From Shimia sp. CNT1-13L.2 (lineage in GTDB: Bacteria; Pseudomonadota; Alphaproteobacteria; Rhodobacterales; Rhodobacteraceae): a DNA stretch of 64,000 nt. The position numbers and the translations under genes were made by a program. Shown piece after piece: positions 34,893 to 45,117 of this stretch; within the stretch, counting starts at the first letter, position 1, and each line of letters begins with the position of its first letter. Under the pieces are notes generated by a model that saw only the letters and a program-made list of their open reading frames with translations, was not told the origin of the DNA and made no database searches. Location of the stretch: positions 234,709-298,708 of the forward strand of contig NZ_JANDJO010000005.1 in assembly GCF_024331145.1 (NCBI RefSeq), in the 5' to 3' direction.

Positions 34893-36325
34893 GACATCTC
34901 GGCCTGCTCGCCCGGTGTTGGGGTGTGGTTGAACAGGTAGGCCGTCAAACAGGCCTCGCGCCCACCCAAGGCTTCGATCTTGCGCCGCTGGTCGGCAAAG
35001 GCTTGTGCATTCACCGCCTCGGGTTCGCAAATCTCGCGCAACCGCGCCGCCCCATCTGACAGCGCGTCCTGCACCCGCGCACTCTCTTCCCCGGCCAGAT
35101 CGTGCAGCTCATGAGGATCATCGGCGAGATCGAACAATTGCGGCGCATGGCCAACGTAATGCACATATTTCCAATCCGCCCAACGCACCATGAAGGTGCC
35201 CGTGGTCGAGCCGCCATCATGATACTCACTGAACCCCGTACGCTCCGGGTCATCCGCCCCCTGCGCCAGACCAACCAGCGACACGCCAACGGCGGGCACA
35301 TCCACATCGGCAACGTCAAAAGCCGTCGCCGCCACATCCACGAGATTGGCACAGGTCGTCACCCGCCGCCCCTCCGGCACCCCCGGCCCGGCAAGGATCA
35401 TCGGCACCCCGGCTGACTGTTCGTACATCACCTGCTTGGTCCAGAACCCCTGATCCCCCATCATGTCCCCGTGATCCGAGACATACAGAACCAACGTCTC
35501 CTCCGCCTGCCCGCTCTCTTCAAGCGCCGCCAGAACCCGCCCCATGCAATCGTCCATGAAAGACGTCAGCCCATAATAGGCCGCCTTCGCCTCGCGCAGT
35601 CTGGTCTCGTCGAAATACCGGTCATAGTCCCAGAACCCCGCGACATTCTTCAACTCGGAATGCTTAGGCCCACCCGCGCCATACCCGACAGGCAAATCCA
35701 TCTCCGCCGGGTCATAGAGGTCATACCACTCCTTCGGACAGGTCAGCGGATAATGCGGACTGACCAGAGATACAAACGCCGCCCAGGGCCGCTCTGCCCC
35801 CGCCCTGTCACGCAACCACGTCTCGGCCGCTGCCGTGATGTCACGGTCATACTGCGTATAGCTGCTCTCGCCCACGCCCACATCCGCTGCAAGCTCCGCC
35901 GCCGCGCCATAGTCCGGCAGGTCCTCGCGCAACAGGCCGATCGGCCAACCGATGCCGCCCACCACGTGCATCGGCAAAATCTCTTGCGAAAACCCGTTGT
36001 CGTCCTCGCCCGACCGGAAGTGCAGTTTGCCGATCGACACCACATCCCTACCGGCATCCCGCAACACGTGCATCCAGCTGCGCCGCGATCCGTCATAGGG
36101 CGTCGCGCTGTCCCAGTTGCGGATGCTGTGCACCCAATCCCCGGTCGCCAGCGCGGCCCGCGTCGGCACGCACATCGGCGACGGCGTATAGGCGTTCTCG
36201 AACACCGCCCCCCGTGCCGCAAGCGCATCAAGGTTCGGGGTCTTCACGATCGGATGGCCCATACAGCCCATCGCATCACGGCGATGTTCGTCGGAAATCA
36301 GGATCAGCAGGTTCTTCGGTGTCAT
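34868..36325 (-). CDS. Type I sulfatase
   Basis: The protein (485 aa) has the formylglycine signature C-V-P-T-R at Cys52 (SPMCVPTRAALATG). Early metal ligands are in LILISDEHRRDAMGC, and later ones in YVSDHGDMMGD. It is soluble, with no signal peptide, so it is probably cytoplasmic. Choline-sulfatase-like or other organosulfate substrates are possible. The start at 36325 follows AGGAGGCG. Its C-terminal seven residues come from a dispersed repeat. No formylglycine-generating enzyme gene is nearby. Confidence 0.87.
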   Translation of the reverse strand: MTPKNLLILISDEHRRDAMGCMGHPIVKTPNLDALAARGAVFENAYTPSPMCVPTRAALATGDWVHSIRNWDSATPYDGSRRSWMHVLRDAGRDVVSIGKLHFRSGEDDNGFSQEILPMHVVGGIGWPIGLLREDLPDYGAAAELAADVGVGESSYTQYDRDITAAAETWLRDRAGAERPWAAFVSLVSPHYPLTCPKEWYDLYDPAEMDLPVGYGAGGPKHSELKNVAGFWDYDRYFDETRLREAKAAYYGLTSFMDDCMGRVLAALEESGQAEETLVLYVSDHGDMMGDQGFWTKQVMYEQSAGVPMILAGPGVPEGRRVTTCANLVDVAATAFDVADVDVPAVGVSLVGLAQGADDPERTGFSEYHDGGSTTGTFMVRWADWKYVHYVGHAPQLFDLADDPHELHDLAGEESARVQDALSDGAARLREICEPEAVNAQAFADQRRKIEALGGREACLTAYLFNHTPTPGEQAEMSDASGGSI

Positions 36326-36543
36326 CTCTCGCCTCCTGCGCCCAGAAAACCAATCCCGCCACGGGGGCGCATGTTCATTCCCGACATGCCCTGCCAAAGG
36401 CGACATTTGCAGATATCCACAGGAAACTGCCCCCAACAGGCAGTCATGGCGCTTCCCCTTGCGCCCGCCACAACATATAGTGCGCTGCAAGCGGCGTCCA
36501 AAAGGGCACCAATAGATCAGTAGGGTGAGCGGGGACCGAAGAC

Positions 36544-37353
36544 ATGGCACATATCATCGTTGTCGGGAACGAAAAGGGCGGTGCGGGCAAATCCACCGTA
36601 TCAATGCACATCGCAACCGCGCTCTCGCGCATGGGCCACAAGGTCGGTGCGCTTGATCTCGACCTGCGCCAACAAAGCTTTGGTCGCTATGCCAACAACC
36701 GCAAGGCCTTCATGGCCGAGGCCAACCTCGACCTGCCCGGCCCCGATTTTCACCAGCTGCCCGAAATCGACCCCGAGAGCCTGCAACCCGGCGAGAACAT
36801 CTACGACCAGCGCCTGTCGCTGGCCGTGGCCACGCTGGAACCCGATTGTGATTTCATCCTGATCGACTGCCCCGGCTCTCATACCCGCCTCAGCCAGGTC
36901 GCCCACTCGCTGGCCGATACGCTGGTCACCCCCCTGAACGACAGCTTTGTCGATTTCGACCTGCTCGCCCATATCGACGCCAATGGCGAAAAGATCCTCG
37001 GGCCTTCGGTCTATTCCGAGATGGTCTGGAACGCGCGCCAACTGCGGGCGCAGGCCGGTCTCAAGCCGATTGACTGGGTGGTCCTGCGCAACCGCATGGG
37101 TGCCCAGCAGATGGTCAACAAGGAAAAGATGGGCAAGGCGCTGGAAAACCTCGCCAAGCGCATCGGCTTCCGCGTCGCCCCCGGCTTTCATGAGCGCGTG
37201 ATCTTCCGCGAACTCTTCCCGCGCGGCCTCACTCTGCTCGACCTGCGTGACATCGGTGTCAAACAGCTCAACATCTCCAACGTCGCCGCCCGTCAGGAGT
37301 TGCGCGACCTGATGAAATCCCTGGAACTTCCGGAAGTCGAAATCGACTTCTGA
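36544..37353 (+). CDS. mipZ: MipZ-type ParA ATPase, division-site regulator
   Basis: The protein (269 aa) has a deviant Walker A motif (KGGAGKST, residues 11-18) and the MipZ-specific GALDLDLRQQSFGRYANNR. It also has DFILIDCPGSHTRLS and VLRNRMGAQQM. MipZ forms gradients from ParB-bound poles and inhibits FtsZ, placing division at midcell. It has its own promoter region (36326-36543) opposite the sulfatase. The gene is back to back with the convergent eamA stop. Confidence 0.93.
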   Translation: MAHIIVVGNEKGGAGKSTVSMHIATALSRMGHKVGALDLDLRQQSFGRYANNRKAFMAEANLDLPGPDFHQLPEIDPESLQPGENIYDQRLSLAVATLEPDCDFILIDCPGSHTRLSQVAHSLADTLVTPLNDSFVDFDLLAHIDANGEKILGPSVYSEMVWNARQLRAQAGLKPIDWVVLRNRMGAQQMVNKEKMGKALENLAKRIGFRVAPGFHERVIFRELFPRGLTLLDLRDIGVKQLNISNVAARQELRDLMKSLELPEVEIDF

Positions 37354-38217
37354 TCAGGCGCCCTTGCGGCGCATCAGAACCACCGCGTTCGACACCGCCA
37401 GCGCCCCGATCACGACAGCGCCGCCAATCAGGGCCCAGACGCCGGGGTTCTCACCCAGAACGAACCACACCAGAAGCGGTGCCAATACCGATTCCAGCAG
37501 GATCAACAGCGCCACTTCTGCCGAGGTGATGTATCGCGGCCCCAGGGCCAGGAACGTCGCGCTGCCGACGATAAAGGCACCGTGCAGGGCCACGATCCAG
37601 ATCTGTTCGCGTGGAACGTCCATCACATCGACCCAGAACATCAGGCAGACCGCGCTGCCGACATAGGCCAGAGGAATCGCCGGCACCATCGACACCTGCC
37701 GCACACGCCGCGCTGCCGTCAGGCCCGCCGCGAAACTCGCCGCCACCAGCATGGCGACGAAATCCCCAAGCAAAGAGGCGTTCTCGGTCTCGCCCGATCC
37801 ATAGGCGATCACCGCCAAACCCGCGATCACCGCCGCGATGGTCACCGTCATCCGCGGACTGATCCGTTCATGCAGGAAAATCCGACTGAAGATCGCGGCA
37901 AAGATCGGCATGGCGGCAATGATGAACACCGCATTCGCAACGCTTGTCAGGCTGATCGCCAGCACGAACAGCACCCCGCTGACGGCCAGTGTCACAACAT
38001 AGACCGCCCCGTGCCAGCCGGTGCCCAGAACCGCCCGAAACGGCTGCGTGCCCTGCAAAATCAGCACGCCAAGAAAGATACCCAAACCGGAAATCATGTT
38101 CCGCCAGAAGGCAATCACCAGCGGCTCGGCCTCGATGATCCGCACGAACAGCGAATCCGGCACCACCAACAGCGCGCCCAGCGTGGTGATCAACAGCCCC
38201 TTGGCCTGCGGGCTCAC
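37354..38217 (-). CDS. EamA/DMT superfamily transporter
   Basis: The protein (287 aa) has ten membrane helices in two EamA halves (VANAVFIIAAMPIFAAIFSR and TSAEVALLILLESVLAPLLV are the typical loop-helix motifs). The GTG start overlaps the stop of the decarboxylase gene (GTGA), so the two form a coupled pair. A natural inference is that it exports the amine product or imports the amino acid substrate of the decarboxylase. Confidence 0.87.
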   Translation of the reverse strand: MSPQAKGLLITTLGALLVVPDSLFVRIIEAEPLVIAFWRNMISGLGIFLGVLILQGTQPFRAVLGTGWHGAVYVVTLAVSGVLFVLAISLTSVANAVFIIAAMPIFAAIFSRIFLHERISPRMTVTIAAVIAGLAVIAYGSGETENASLLGDFVAMLVAASFAAGLTAARRVRQVSMVPAIPLAYVGSAVCLMFWVDVMDVPREQIWIVALHGAFIVGSATFLALGPRYITSAEVALLILLESVLAPLLVWFVLGENPGVWALIGGAVVIGALAVSNAVVLMRRKGA

Positions 38218-39674
38218 ACGTTTATCTCCCCGGCAATCCTTCGCACCGCCGCCAGCAGGATGTCCATGTCCTCCTGCCGGGTCCGGTGATTGGTGATATT
38301 CACCCGGATCGCGATCCGCCCCCCAAGCTTGGTGGTCGAGGGAACGGCAATCCCGTCTTCCTGCAACCGGATCACGATTTCCTCGTTCAACCAGTCGAGC
38401 TTGTCTGGCGCAACACCATCACGCACCACACGGAAACAGCAGATGTTCATTGCCACGGGTGCCATCAACTCCACGTCATTGCCCGCCGCGACCAACGTCC
38501 CGAGATAGGCCGCTTGCGCACAGTTGCGTGCCACCATCGCCCCCAGCCTGTCGGTGCCATGTTCCGCGATCTGCGCCCAGACCTTCAGCGCCAGAAACCC
38601 GCGCGACAACTCTGGCCCATATTCTACCGGCCAGGGGTTCCCCGCCGCCAACCCGCGCTCGGCCCCCTTGAGGTAATCCGGCCGCTCCGAGAACGCGCGC
38701 CGATGCGCGTCTTCGGACCGCACCAGAACAAGACCGGCGCTATAGTTCACATGCATCCACTTGTGGAAATCCAGCGCCAGCGAATCCGCCCGTTCCAGCC
38801 CCTTTAGTTTGGGGCGCACCGCATCGCTCAGCATCCCCATCGCGCCAAAGGCCCCGTCCACGTGCAGCCAAAGGTCCTCGTCGGCCGCCATATCCGCCAG
38901 CCCATCAAGATCATCAATCGCACCGACATTCACCGCCCCCGCCGTGCCGATCACCGCGAAAGGCCGCAAACCCGCCGCGCGATCCCGCGCAATCGCCGCC
39001 CGCAGCGCGGCAAGATCCACCCGAAAATCCCTGTCCGTCGGAATTTTCCGCAGCGCATCCGACCCCAACCCGAGAATATCAAACGCCCGCGCCACACAGG
39101 AATGGGTCTGTTCAGAGGTATAGCCAACAAGCCGCGCACCTTCGACACCGCCGGTGCGGCTCTGCCAGTCCAGCGCCCGGTCCCGCGCCGCCTTGAGGGC
39201 CACCACCGTCGCCACCGACGTGCCCGAAACGATCAGGCCGCTGGCCCCTTCGGGAAAACCAAACATCTCGCGACACCAGGCCACCACCTGTTTCTCGACA
39301 TAGATCGCCCCGTGATCGCGCCCGCCAAGGTTGGCATTCATCGCCGATGCGGCAATCTCGGCCACCACGTTGCCCGGTGTGCCGCTGCCATGCACCCAAC
39401 CGAAAAACCGCGGATGGGTATTGCCCACGCCATAAGGCAATAGCGCCTCAAGCCGGTCTTTCACGGCCTCCCCGCCAAGCCCCTCGCGCGGCACGGGCAC
39501 CGCATAAGCCGCCTTGTCTTCCTCCGGAAAAGGTGTCCAGACCCGCCCCGCCTCGGCCCCCTGCATCCTGTCCATTGCAGCATCCAGCATCGCATGGGCA
39601 CGGGCGCGAAACGCCTCCCAGTCTTCAGGGTCCAGCCCACCGGCTGCAAGGGGTCTTTCGGGCTCGGCCACCAT
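38214..39674 (-). CDS. Group II PLP-dependent amino acid decarboxylase
   Basis: This protein (486 aa) resembles aromatic L-amino acid and diaminobutyrate decarboxylases. The PLP lysine is in DFHKWMHVNYSAG, the PLP-stacking histidine in EQTHSCVARA, and the ring-nitrogen aspartate in LHVDGAFGAMG. The start at 39674 is preceded by GAGGAA. The substrate (tyrosine, dopa, diaminobutyrate or other) cannot be decided. It is coupled to a DMT transporter gene. Confidence 0.9.
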   Translation of the reverse strand: MVAEPERPLAAGGLDPEDWEAFRARAHAMLDAAMDRMQGAEAGRVWTPFPEEDKAAYAVPVPREGLGGEAVKDRLEALLPYGVGNTHPRFFGWVHGSGTPGNVVAEIAASAMNANLGGRDHGAIYVEKQVVAWCREMFGFPEGASGLIVSGTSVATVVALKAARDRALDWQSRTGGVEGARLVGYTSEQTHSCVARAFDILGLGSDALRKIPTDRDFRVDLAALRAAIARDRAAGLRPFAVIGTAGAVNVGAIDDLDGLADMAADEDLWLHVDGAFGAMGMLSDAVRPKLKGLERADSLALDFHKWMHVNYSAGLVLVRSEDAHRRAFSERPDYLKGAERGLAAGNPWPVEYGPELSRGFLALKVWAQIAEHGTDRLGAMVARNCAQAAYLGTLVAAGNDVELMAPVAMNICCFRVVRDGVAPDKLDWLNEEIVIRLQEDGIAVPSTTKLGGRIAIRVNITNHRTRQEDMDILLAAVRRIAGEINV

Positions 39675-39739
39675 CTGCGTTCCTCATTGACGTTGGGGTA
39701 CTCCCGCATCAGTGCGCAGAACGCAGGCAAAGGTAAAGG

Positions 39740-39756
39740 CCAATCAAGCGGATTGG
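39740..39756 (-). terminator. Weak terminator after the cyclase gene
   Basis: CCAATC and GATTGG pair around a five-base loop. On the minus strand this is followed by CCTTTACCTTT, one base after the cyclase stop. Confidence 0.4.
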
Positions 39757-39757
39757 A

Positions 39758-40987
39758 TCAGTCCAGTTTCTCTTCGATCGAGAAAAGCACCTTCGGCTCG
39801 GAAACACCGCGCAGCCAATGTTCGCCAAGGGGAATGAACTCGTGATCGACATCACCCGCCGCTGCGCGCACCTCGGCAGAGATCACGATCGGATGGCCCA
39901 GCGCCGCATTCAATGTCCCCATCCGCGCCGCCGTGTTCACGGTCGATCCGATCACCGTAAAGTCGAGGCGCGTATCAGCACCGATATTGCCATAGAGAAT
40001 TTCACCGGCATGCAGCGCCATCGTATACCCCGTTGCCGGTTCGCCCGCCGCCATGCGACGTTCGTTTGCTTCGCTCATCTCGCGCCGCAGCCGATCCGCC
40101 GTGCGAAGCGCCGCACGCGCCGCCTCGCCGATGTCATCCTGCCCAAACATGGCCAGCATCCCGTCGCCCATGAACTTCAGGACATTGCCCCCTTCGGACC
40201 GCACCGCATCCACCGCAAGCCCGAAATAGTCATTCAGCATGGCAACCGTCTGTCGCCCGGTCGACCGCTCGGTCAGGGCGGTAAAGGCCGCAAGATCAAA
40301 GAACAGGATCACGGCGTTGACCGCCTCGACACTGCCGCGACGGATTTCTCCCGACAGCACGCGCCGTCCTGCATCCCGCCCAAGGTAGACCTGCAACAGG
40401 GTCTTTGCCGTCTGCCGGTTCGCCGCCGATTTCAGCGCCAACCCCAGTTCCTGAACCGTGTTGCGCAGAACATCCAGATCGGATTCCGAGAAACCCTCCG
40501 GGCCGTCAGACGTCCAGGAAATCATCACCCCTTCGGGCATGTTGTTCGGAGTGAGCTGTTCCGGCATCTCCTCGCGGCCAAAGCTGATCGCCATCGTGAG
40601 GTAGTCGGTCGCCCCTTCCTGCTGCAAACCGCGCACAACCGGAAACCGGCTGACGCACCCCGGTTCGGTCAGCCGTTCGCGCAACTCACCGGCACCAGAG
40701 GTCAATACCTCATAGAACGGGCTTTCGTGCCATTCCGGCGGCGGCGTCTCCATGTAGGGGTATTGCTCATCCGTCACGCCCCCTTCGGGCCGCCAGGTAA
40801 ATCCGATCCCGCCAAACTTGGGATGAAAGGACCGGTGCGCCACCTGCACCCGCATGATCGGCACGCCCAGCGCGACGACCTTTGCACAGTACCCTTCCAG
40901 AAGCTCGGCTTGCCCCGCCCCTTCCAGCCCCATTTGTACCAGCCAGCGCGCCAGTTCGCGCGCTTCGATGGATCGCCGTTTTGCCAT
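39758..40987 (-). CDS. Class III adenylate/guanylate cyclase
   Basis: The protein (409 aa) has an N-terminal domain of about 200 residues that looks GAF-like, then a C-terminal class III cyclase domain. Both metal aspartates are present (ILFFDLAAFTALTE and KFMGDGMLAMFG). The transition-state residues are in GSTVNTAARM. There is no membrane segment. cAMP versus cGMP specificity is unclear; lysine in LKFMGDG favours ATP. It lies next to a MarR gene on the same strand. Confidence 0.88.
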   Translation of the reverse strand: MAKRRSIEARELARWLVQMGLEGAGQAELLEGYCAKVVALGVPIMRVQVAHRSFHPKFGGIGFTWRPEGGVTDEQYPYMETPPPEWHESPFYEVLTSGAGELRERLTEPGCVSRFPVVRGLQQEGATDYLTMAISFGREEMPEQLTPNNMPEGVMISWTSDGPEGFSESDLDVLRNTVQELGLALKSAANRQTAKTLLQVYLGRDAGRRVLSGEIRRGSVEAVNAVILFFDLAAFTALTERSTGRQTVAMLNDYFGLAVDAVRSEGGNVLKFMGDGMLAMFGQDDIGEAARAALRTADRLRREMSEANERRMAAGEPATGYTMALHAGEILYGNIGADTRLDFTVIGSTVNTAARMGTLNAALGHPIVISAEVRAAAGDVDHEFIPLGEHWLRGVSEPKVLFSIEEKLD

Positions 40988-40993
40988 GTAATC

Positions 40994-41431
40994 CTATTCC
41001 AGTTCACCCAGCCGCCTGAGCATCTTACGCAGAAGGCGCACTTCTTCGTCGGTGAATTTCGCACACAGTCGTGCGTCGTATTCGCGTGCGACCTCACTTA
41101 AGTCTTCATAGGCGGCACTACCAGAGGGGGTCAGGATCAAATTTTCTTGTCTTCGGTCGTTCTCGGACCGCTCCCGCGCCACGAATCGCTTTTCGACAAG
41201 TTTCTGCACCGCGCGGCTGATCTTGGTTTTATGAATCTTGGCGCGATCCACGATTTCGGTCGCCGTCATCTGCCCGAAACTGCCAAGATGGAACAGCACC
41301 CGCCATTCGGTACGCAACATTCCGTATTTATTCTTGTATAGTTGGGTGAAAGCGAGGCTGCTCTCTTCCGCCGCCTGGTTCAGCAAGTACGGCAGAAAGA
41401 CCCCAAGATCGAAATCATCTTTTTTTGACAT
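40994..41431 (-). CDS. MarR family regulator of the homogentisate operon
   Basis: The protein (145 aa) has the MarR winged helix: [20 protein letters not shown] (recognition region), then [14 protein letters not shown] (wing). It is divergent from hmgA, with an inverted repeat in the short gap. This arrangement supports control of the homogentisate genes, as HmgR-like or HpaR-like proteins do elsewhere. The effector would be homogentisate or a related acid by inference. Confidence 0.87.
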   Translation of the reverse strand: MSKKDDFDLGVFLPYLLNQAAEESSLAFTQLYKNKYGMLRTEWRVLFHLGSFGQMTATEIVDRAKIHKTKISRAVQKLVEKRFVARERSENDRRQENLILTPSGSAAYEDLSEVAREYDARLCAKFTDEEVRLLRKMLRRLGELE

Positions 41432-41452
41432 TTTGCGCGTCCTCCTGCTTGT

Positions 41453-41470
41453 TAGTTACAAAAACAACTA
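41453..41470. promoter_or_regulatory. Inverted repeat between marR and hmgA, candidate MarR operator
   Basis: TAGTT-N8-AACTA lies 21 bases from the marR start and 38 bases before hmgA, in AT-rich DNA. Confidence 0.55.
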
Positions 41471-41508
41471 TTACCAAAGCAACCAAATTCGAAACAGGAG
41501 CGCGCGAA

Positions 41509-42870
41509 ATGACCAAACATACTGTTCCGACCCGAATGCAGATGGCCCCCTCGATGGCCGGCCCGCACGAAGGTTACATGCCCGGCTTCGGCAACGACTA
41601 CGAAACCGAGGCCCTGCCGGGAGCCCTGCCGCAGGGCATGAACTCGCCGCAGAAATGCAACTACGGCCTTTACGGCGAACAGCTCTCGGGCACGGCCTTC
41701 ACCGCCCCTGCTCACCAGAACGAACGCACCTGGTGCTACCGTATCCGTCCGAGCGTCAAGCACTCGCATCGCTATACCAAGATCGACGTGCCGCACTGGA
41801 AGTCGGCGCCCAATGTCGACCCAGACGTGACCAGCCTCGGCCAGTACCGCTGGGATGCGGTTCCCCACTCGGAACAGCCGCTGAACTGGATCACCGGCAT
41901 GCGCACCATGACCACCGCCGGCGACGTCAACACCCAGGTCGGCATGGCCAGCCACGTCTACCTGGTGAACACCTCGATGGAGGATGACTATTTCTTCTCC
42001 GCCGACAGCGAACTGCTCGTGGTGCCGCAAGAAGGTGTTCTGCGCTTCTCGACCGAACTCGGCATCATTGATCTCGAGCCCAAGGAAATCGCCATCATCC
42101 CGCGCGGCTTGCTCTATCGTGTCGAAGTGCTCAAAGGTCCGGCGCGCGGCTTCGTCTGCGAAAACTATGGCCAGAAGTTCGAACTGCCCGGCCGCGGCCC
42201 GATCGGCGCCAACTGCATGGCGAACCCCCGCGATTTCAAGGCACCCGTCGCAGCCTTCGAGGACCGCGAAGTGCCCTCGACCGTCACCGTCAAATGGTGT
42301 GGCCAGTTCCACAAGACCGAGATCGGCCAGTCGCCGCTCGACGTGGTGGCATGGCACGGCAACTACGCCCCCGTGAAATACGACCTGCGCACCTATTGCC
42401 CGGTCGGCGCGATCCTCTTTGATCACCCCGATCCCTCGATCTTCACCGTCCTGACCGCCCCCTCGGGCCAGCCCGGCACCGCCAACATCGACTTCGTGCT
42501 GTTCCGCGAACGCTGGATGGTGATGGAAGACACCTTCCGCCCACCGTGGTACCACAAGAACATCATGTCCGAGCTGATGGGCAACATCTATGGCGAGTAT
42601 GACGCAAAACCGCAGGGCTTCGTGCCGGGTGGCGTGTCGCTGCACAACATGATGTTGCCGCACGGGCCCGACAAAGAAGCCTTTGAAAAGGCGTCCAACG
42701 CCAACCTCGGCCCGGACAAGCTGGACAACACCATGTCCTTCATGTTCGAAACACGCTTCCCGCAGCACCTCACCGCCTTCGCCGCGAACGAGGCTCCGCT
42801 GCAAGACGACTACATCGATTGCTGGGCCGATATCGAAAAGAAATTCGACGGCACTCCGGGCAAGAAATAA
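41509..42870 (+). CDS. hmgA: Homogentisate 1,2-dioxygenase
   Basis: The enzyme (453 aa) opens homogentisate to maleylacetoacetate using Fe(II). Diagnostic segments are [20 protein letters not shown] at the N-terminus, [11 protein letters not shown], and [15 protein letters not shown], which carry iron and substrate ligands. AACAGGAG precedes 41509. It is the first gene of the operon and stands opposite marR. Confidence 0.96.
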   Translation: MTKHTVPTRMQMAPSMAGPHEGYMPGFGNDYETEALPGALPQGMNSPQKCNYGLYGEQLSGTAFTAPAHQNERTWCYRIRPSVKHSHRYTKIDVPHWKSAPNVDPDVTSLGQYRWDAVPHSEQPLNWITGMRTMTTAGDVNTQVGMASHVYLVNTSMEDDYFFSADSELLVVPQEGVLRFSTELGIIDLEPKEIAIIPRGLLYRVEVLKGPARGFVCENYGQKFELPGRGPIGANCMANPRDFKAPVAAFEDREVPSTVTVKWCGQFHKTEIGQSPLDVVAWHGNYAPVKYDLRTYCPVGAILFDHPDPSIFTVLTAPSGQPGTANIDFVLFRERWMVMEDTFRPPWYHKNIMSELMGNIYGEYDAKPQGFVPGGVSLHNMMLPHGPDKEAFEKASNANLGPDKLDNTMSFMFETRFPQHLTAFAANEAPLQDDYIDCWADIEKKFDGTPGKK

Positions 42871-42883
42871 GGAACAACAACCT

Positions 42884-44143
42884 ATGCCTCTGATGAAAAG
42901 CTGGGTGGCTTCGGCCAACGACGCCAACCACCCCTTCCCGCTGAACAACCTGCCCTACGGAGTTTTCTCGACCGCCGGCACCGAGGAACGCTGTGGCGTT
43001 GCCATCGGTGACATGATCCTCGACATGGCCGCCGCTGAAGAAGCGGGCCTTGTCTCGATCTCCGAGATCCCGGTCTTCGACGCGCCCTATTGGAACGATC
43101 TGATGGACATGGGTCAGGACGCCTGGTCCGAACTGCGCGCCCGCCTGACCGAGATCCTCGCCGAAGGCAGCGCCGATCAGGCCACCGCCGAGGCCTTCCT
43201 TGTGCCGATGGCCGATGCCACCCTGCATATGCCCATCGCCGTCAGCGAATACACCGACTTCTACGCCGGTCGTCAGCACGCCGCCAACATGGGCGCGATC
43301 CTGCGCGGCTCGCCCGATCTGCCCGCCAACTGGCTGCACATCCCGATCGGCTACAACGGCCGTGCCTCCTCGGTGGTGATCTCGGGCACCGACATCCACC
43401 GCCCCAACGGCCAGCGCAAGGCCCCCGACGCCGAAATGCCAAGCTTCGGCCCCTCCATGCGTCTCGACATCGAGCTGGAAATGGGCGCCATCGTCGGCAC
43501 CGCCTCGGATTTCGGCCAGCCGATCACCGTGGATCAGGCCGATGACATGATCTTTGGCTATGTCCTGCTGAACGACTGGTCGGCCCGCGACATCCAGGGC
43601 TGGGAATACCAACCGCTCGGGCCGTTCCAGGGCAAGGCCTTCGGCACCTCGATCTCTCCTTGGATCGTTACCGCCGCCGCACTGGAAGAATTCCGCGCCC
43701 CGACCCCGGAGCGTGAAAAGGAACTGCTGCCCTATCTCGACGGCAGCAAGGACGGCCTCTACGACATCGACCTCGAAGTGCTCATGCAGCCCGAGGGCGC
43801 CGAGACAGCCTCGGTTGTCGCCAAAACCAACTACAACCGCATGTACTATTCGGCGGCGGAACAACTGTGTCATCACGCCATCGGCGGCTGTGGCATGAAC
43901 GTCGGTGACCTTCTGGGCTCGGGTACGATTTCCGGCCCGAACAAGGGCGAATACGGCTCGCTGATGGAAGTCAGCTGGGCAGGTCGCGAACCCTTCACCC
44001 TCGACACCGGCGAAACCCGCACCTTCATCGAAGACGGCGATACCCTCACCCTGCGCGGCAACGCACGCGGCGACGGTTACACCATCGGCTTCGGCGACTG
44101 CACCGGCAAAATCCTGCCCTCCGTGGCATGGCCCGCAAAATAA
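42884..44143 (+). CDS. fahA: Fumarylacetoacetase
   Basis: The enzyme (419 aa) hydrolyses fumarylacetoacetate to fumarate and acetoacetate, the last step of the pathway. Seen are YTDFYAGRQHAANMGAI with metal and catalytic residues, PIGYNGRASSVVISGTDI, MRLDIELEMGAIVG and NDWSARDIQGWEYQPLGPF. The gap to hmgA is 13 bases. Length is normal. Confidence 0.95.
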   Translation: MPLMKSWVASANDANHPFPLNNLPYGVFSTAGTEERCGVAIGDMILDMAAAEEAGLVSISEIPVFDAPYWNDLMDMGQDAWSELRARLTEILAEGSADQATAEAFLVPMADATLHMPIAVSEYTDFYAGRQHAANMGAILRGSPDLPANWLHIPIGYNGRASSVVISGTDIHRPNGQRKAPDAEMPSFGPSMRLDIELEMGAIVGTASDFGQPITVDQADDMIFGYVLLNDWSARDIQGWEYQPLGPFQGKAFGTSISPWIVTAAALEEFRAPTPEREKELLPYLDGSKDGLYDIDLEVLMQPEGAETASVVAKTNYNRMYYSAAEQLCHHAIGGCGMNVGDLLGSGTISGPNKGEYGSLMEVSWAGREPFTLDTGETRTFIEDGDTLTLRGNARGDGYTIGFGDCTGKILPSVAWPAK

Positions 44144-44154
44144 GGAAGACCCCA

Positions 44155-45105
44155 ATGGCAAAAGCATTCGCGTCCCAAGGGGACATGACCGAAAAGAAAA
44201 TCACCTTTGATGAAATCGGCGAGGGCCTCTACGCCTTCACCGCCGAGGGCGACCCGAACTCGGGCGTCATCATCGGGGACGACAGCGTGATGATCGTCGA
44301 GGCACAGGCCACCCCGCGTCTGGCCAACAAGGTCATCGAATGCGTGCGTTCGGTCACCGACAAGCCGATCACCCACGTTGTCCTGACCCACTACCACGCC
44401 GTGCGCGTGCTTGGTGCCTCGGCGTTCAACGCCCAGCAGGTGATCATGTCCAACGCGGCCTACAACATGGTTCTGGAACGCGGTCAGGAAGACTGGGACA
44501 GCGAATTCCAACGCTTCCCGCGCCTGTTCGAAGGTCACGAGTCGATCCCAGGCCTGACCTTCCCGACCACCACCTTCTCGGACGAGATGACCGTGTTCCT
44601 TGGCAAGCGCCGCGTGAACATCAAACAGATCGGCCGCGCCCACACCGCAGGTGACGCCATCATCCACGTGCCGGATCAGAACGTCATGTTCACCGGTGAC
44701 ATCGTCGAGGATCACTCGGCCTGCTATTGCGGCGACGGCCACTTCGCCGACTGGGGCCAGACCTTGGACAACATCAAGGCCTACGACGTCGACGCCATCG
44801 CACCGGGCCGCGGCGGCGCACTGGTTGGCAAAGAGGCCGTGGAACGCGCCATCGAAAGCACCCGCGACTTTGTTCAAAGCACCTACCTGCCGGCCGCCCG
44901 CGTGGCCGCGCGCGGTGGTTCGCTCAAGGAAGCATGGGACGCGGTTCGCGCCGAATGCGACCCGAAATTCGCCGATTACGCGATCTACGAACACTGCCTG
45001 CCGTTCAACGTGGCCCGCGCCTATGACGAAGCCCGCGGCATCGCGCATCCCCGTATCTGGACCGCCCAGCGCGATCTGGAAATGTGGGAAGCCCTGCAAG
45101 GCTAA
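44155..45105 (+). CDS. MBL-fold metallo-hydrolase of the homogentisate cluster with altered metal motif
   Basis: The protein (316 aa) has a metallo-beta-lactamase fold. The HxHxDH motif is changed: it reads THYHAVRVLGAS (His79, His81), lacking the aspartate and the next histidine. Later ligands in GRAHTAGD and FTGDIVED are kept. It may therefore bind one metal rather than two. It is encoded 11 bases after fahA with AAGGAAG before the ATG. The reaction is unknown; a thioester or ester in aromatic catabolism is plausible. Confidence 0.82.
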   Translation: MAKAFASQGDMTEKKITFDEIGEGLYAFTAEGDPNSGVIIGDDSVMIVEAQATPRLANKVIECVRSVTDKPITHVVLTHYHAVRVLGASAFNAQQVIMSNAAYNMVLERGQEDWDSEFQRFPRLFEGHESIPGLTFPTTTFSDEMTVFLGKRRVNIKQIGRAHTAGDAIIHVPDQNVMFTGDIVEDHSACYCGDGHFADWGQTLDNIKAYDVDAIAPGRGGALVGKEAVERAIESTRDFVQSTYLPAARVAARGGSLKEAWDAVRAECDPKFADYAIYEHCLPFNVARAYDEARGIAHPRIWTAQRDLEMWEALQG

Positions 45106-45117
45106 ACTGCTCTGATC

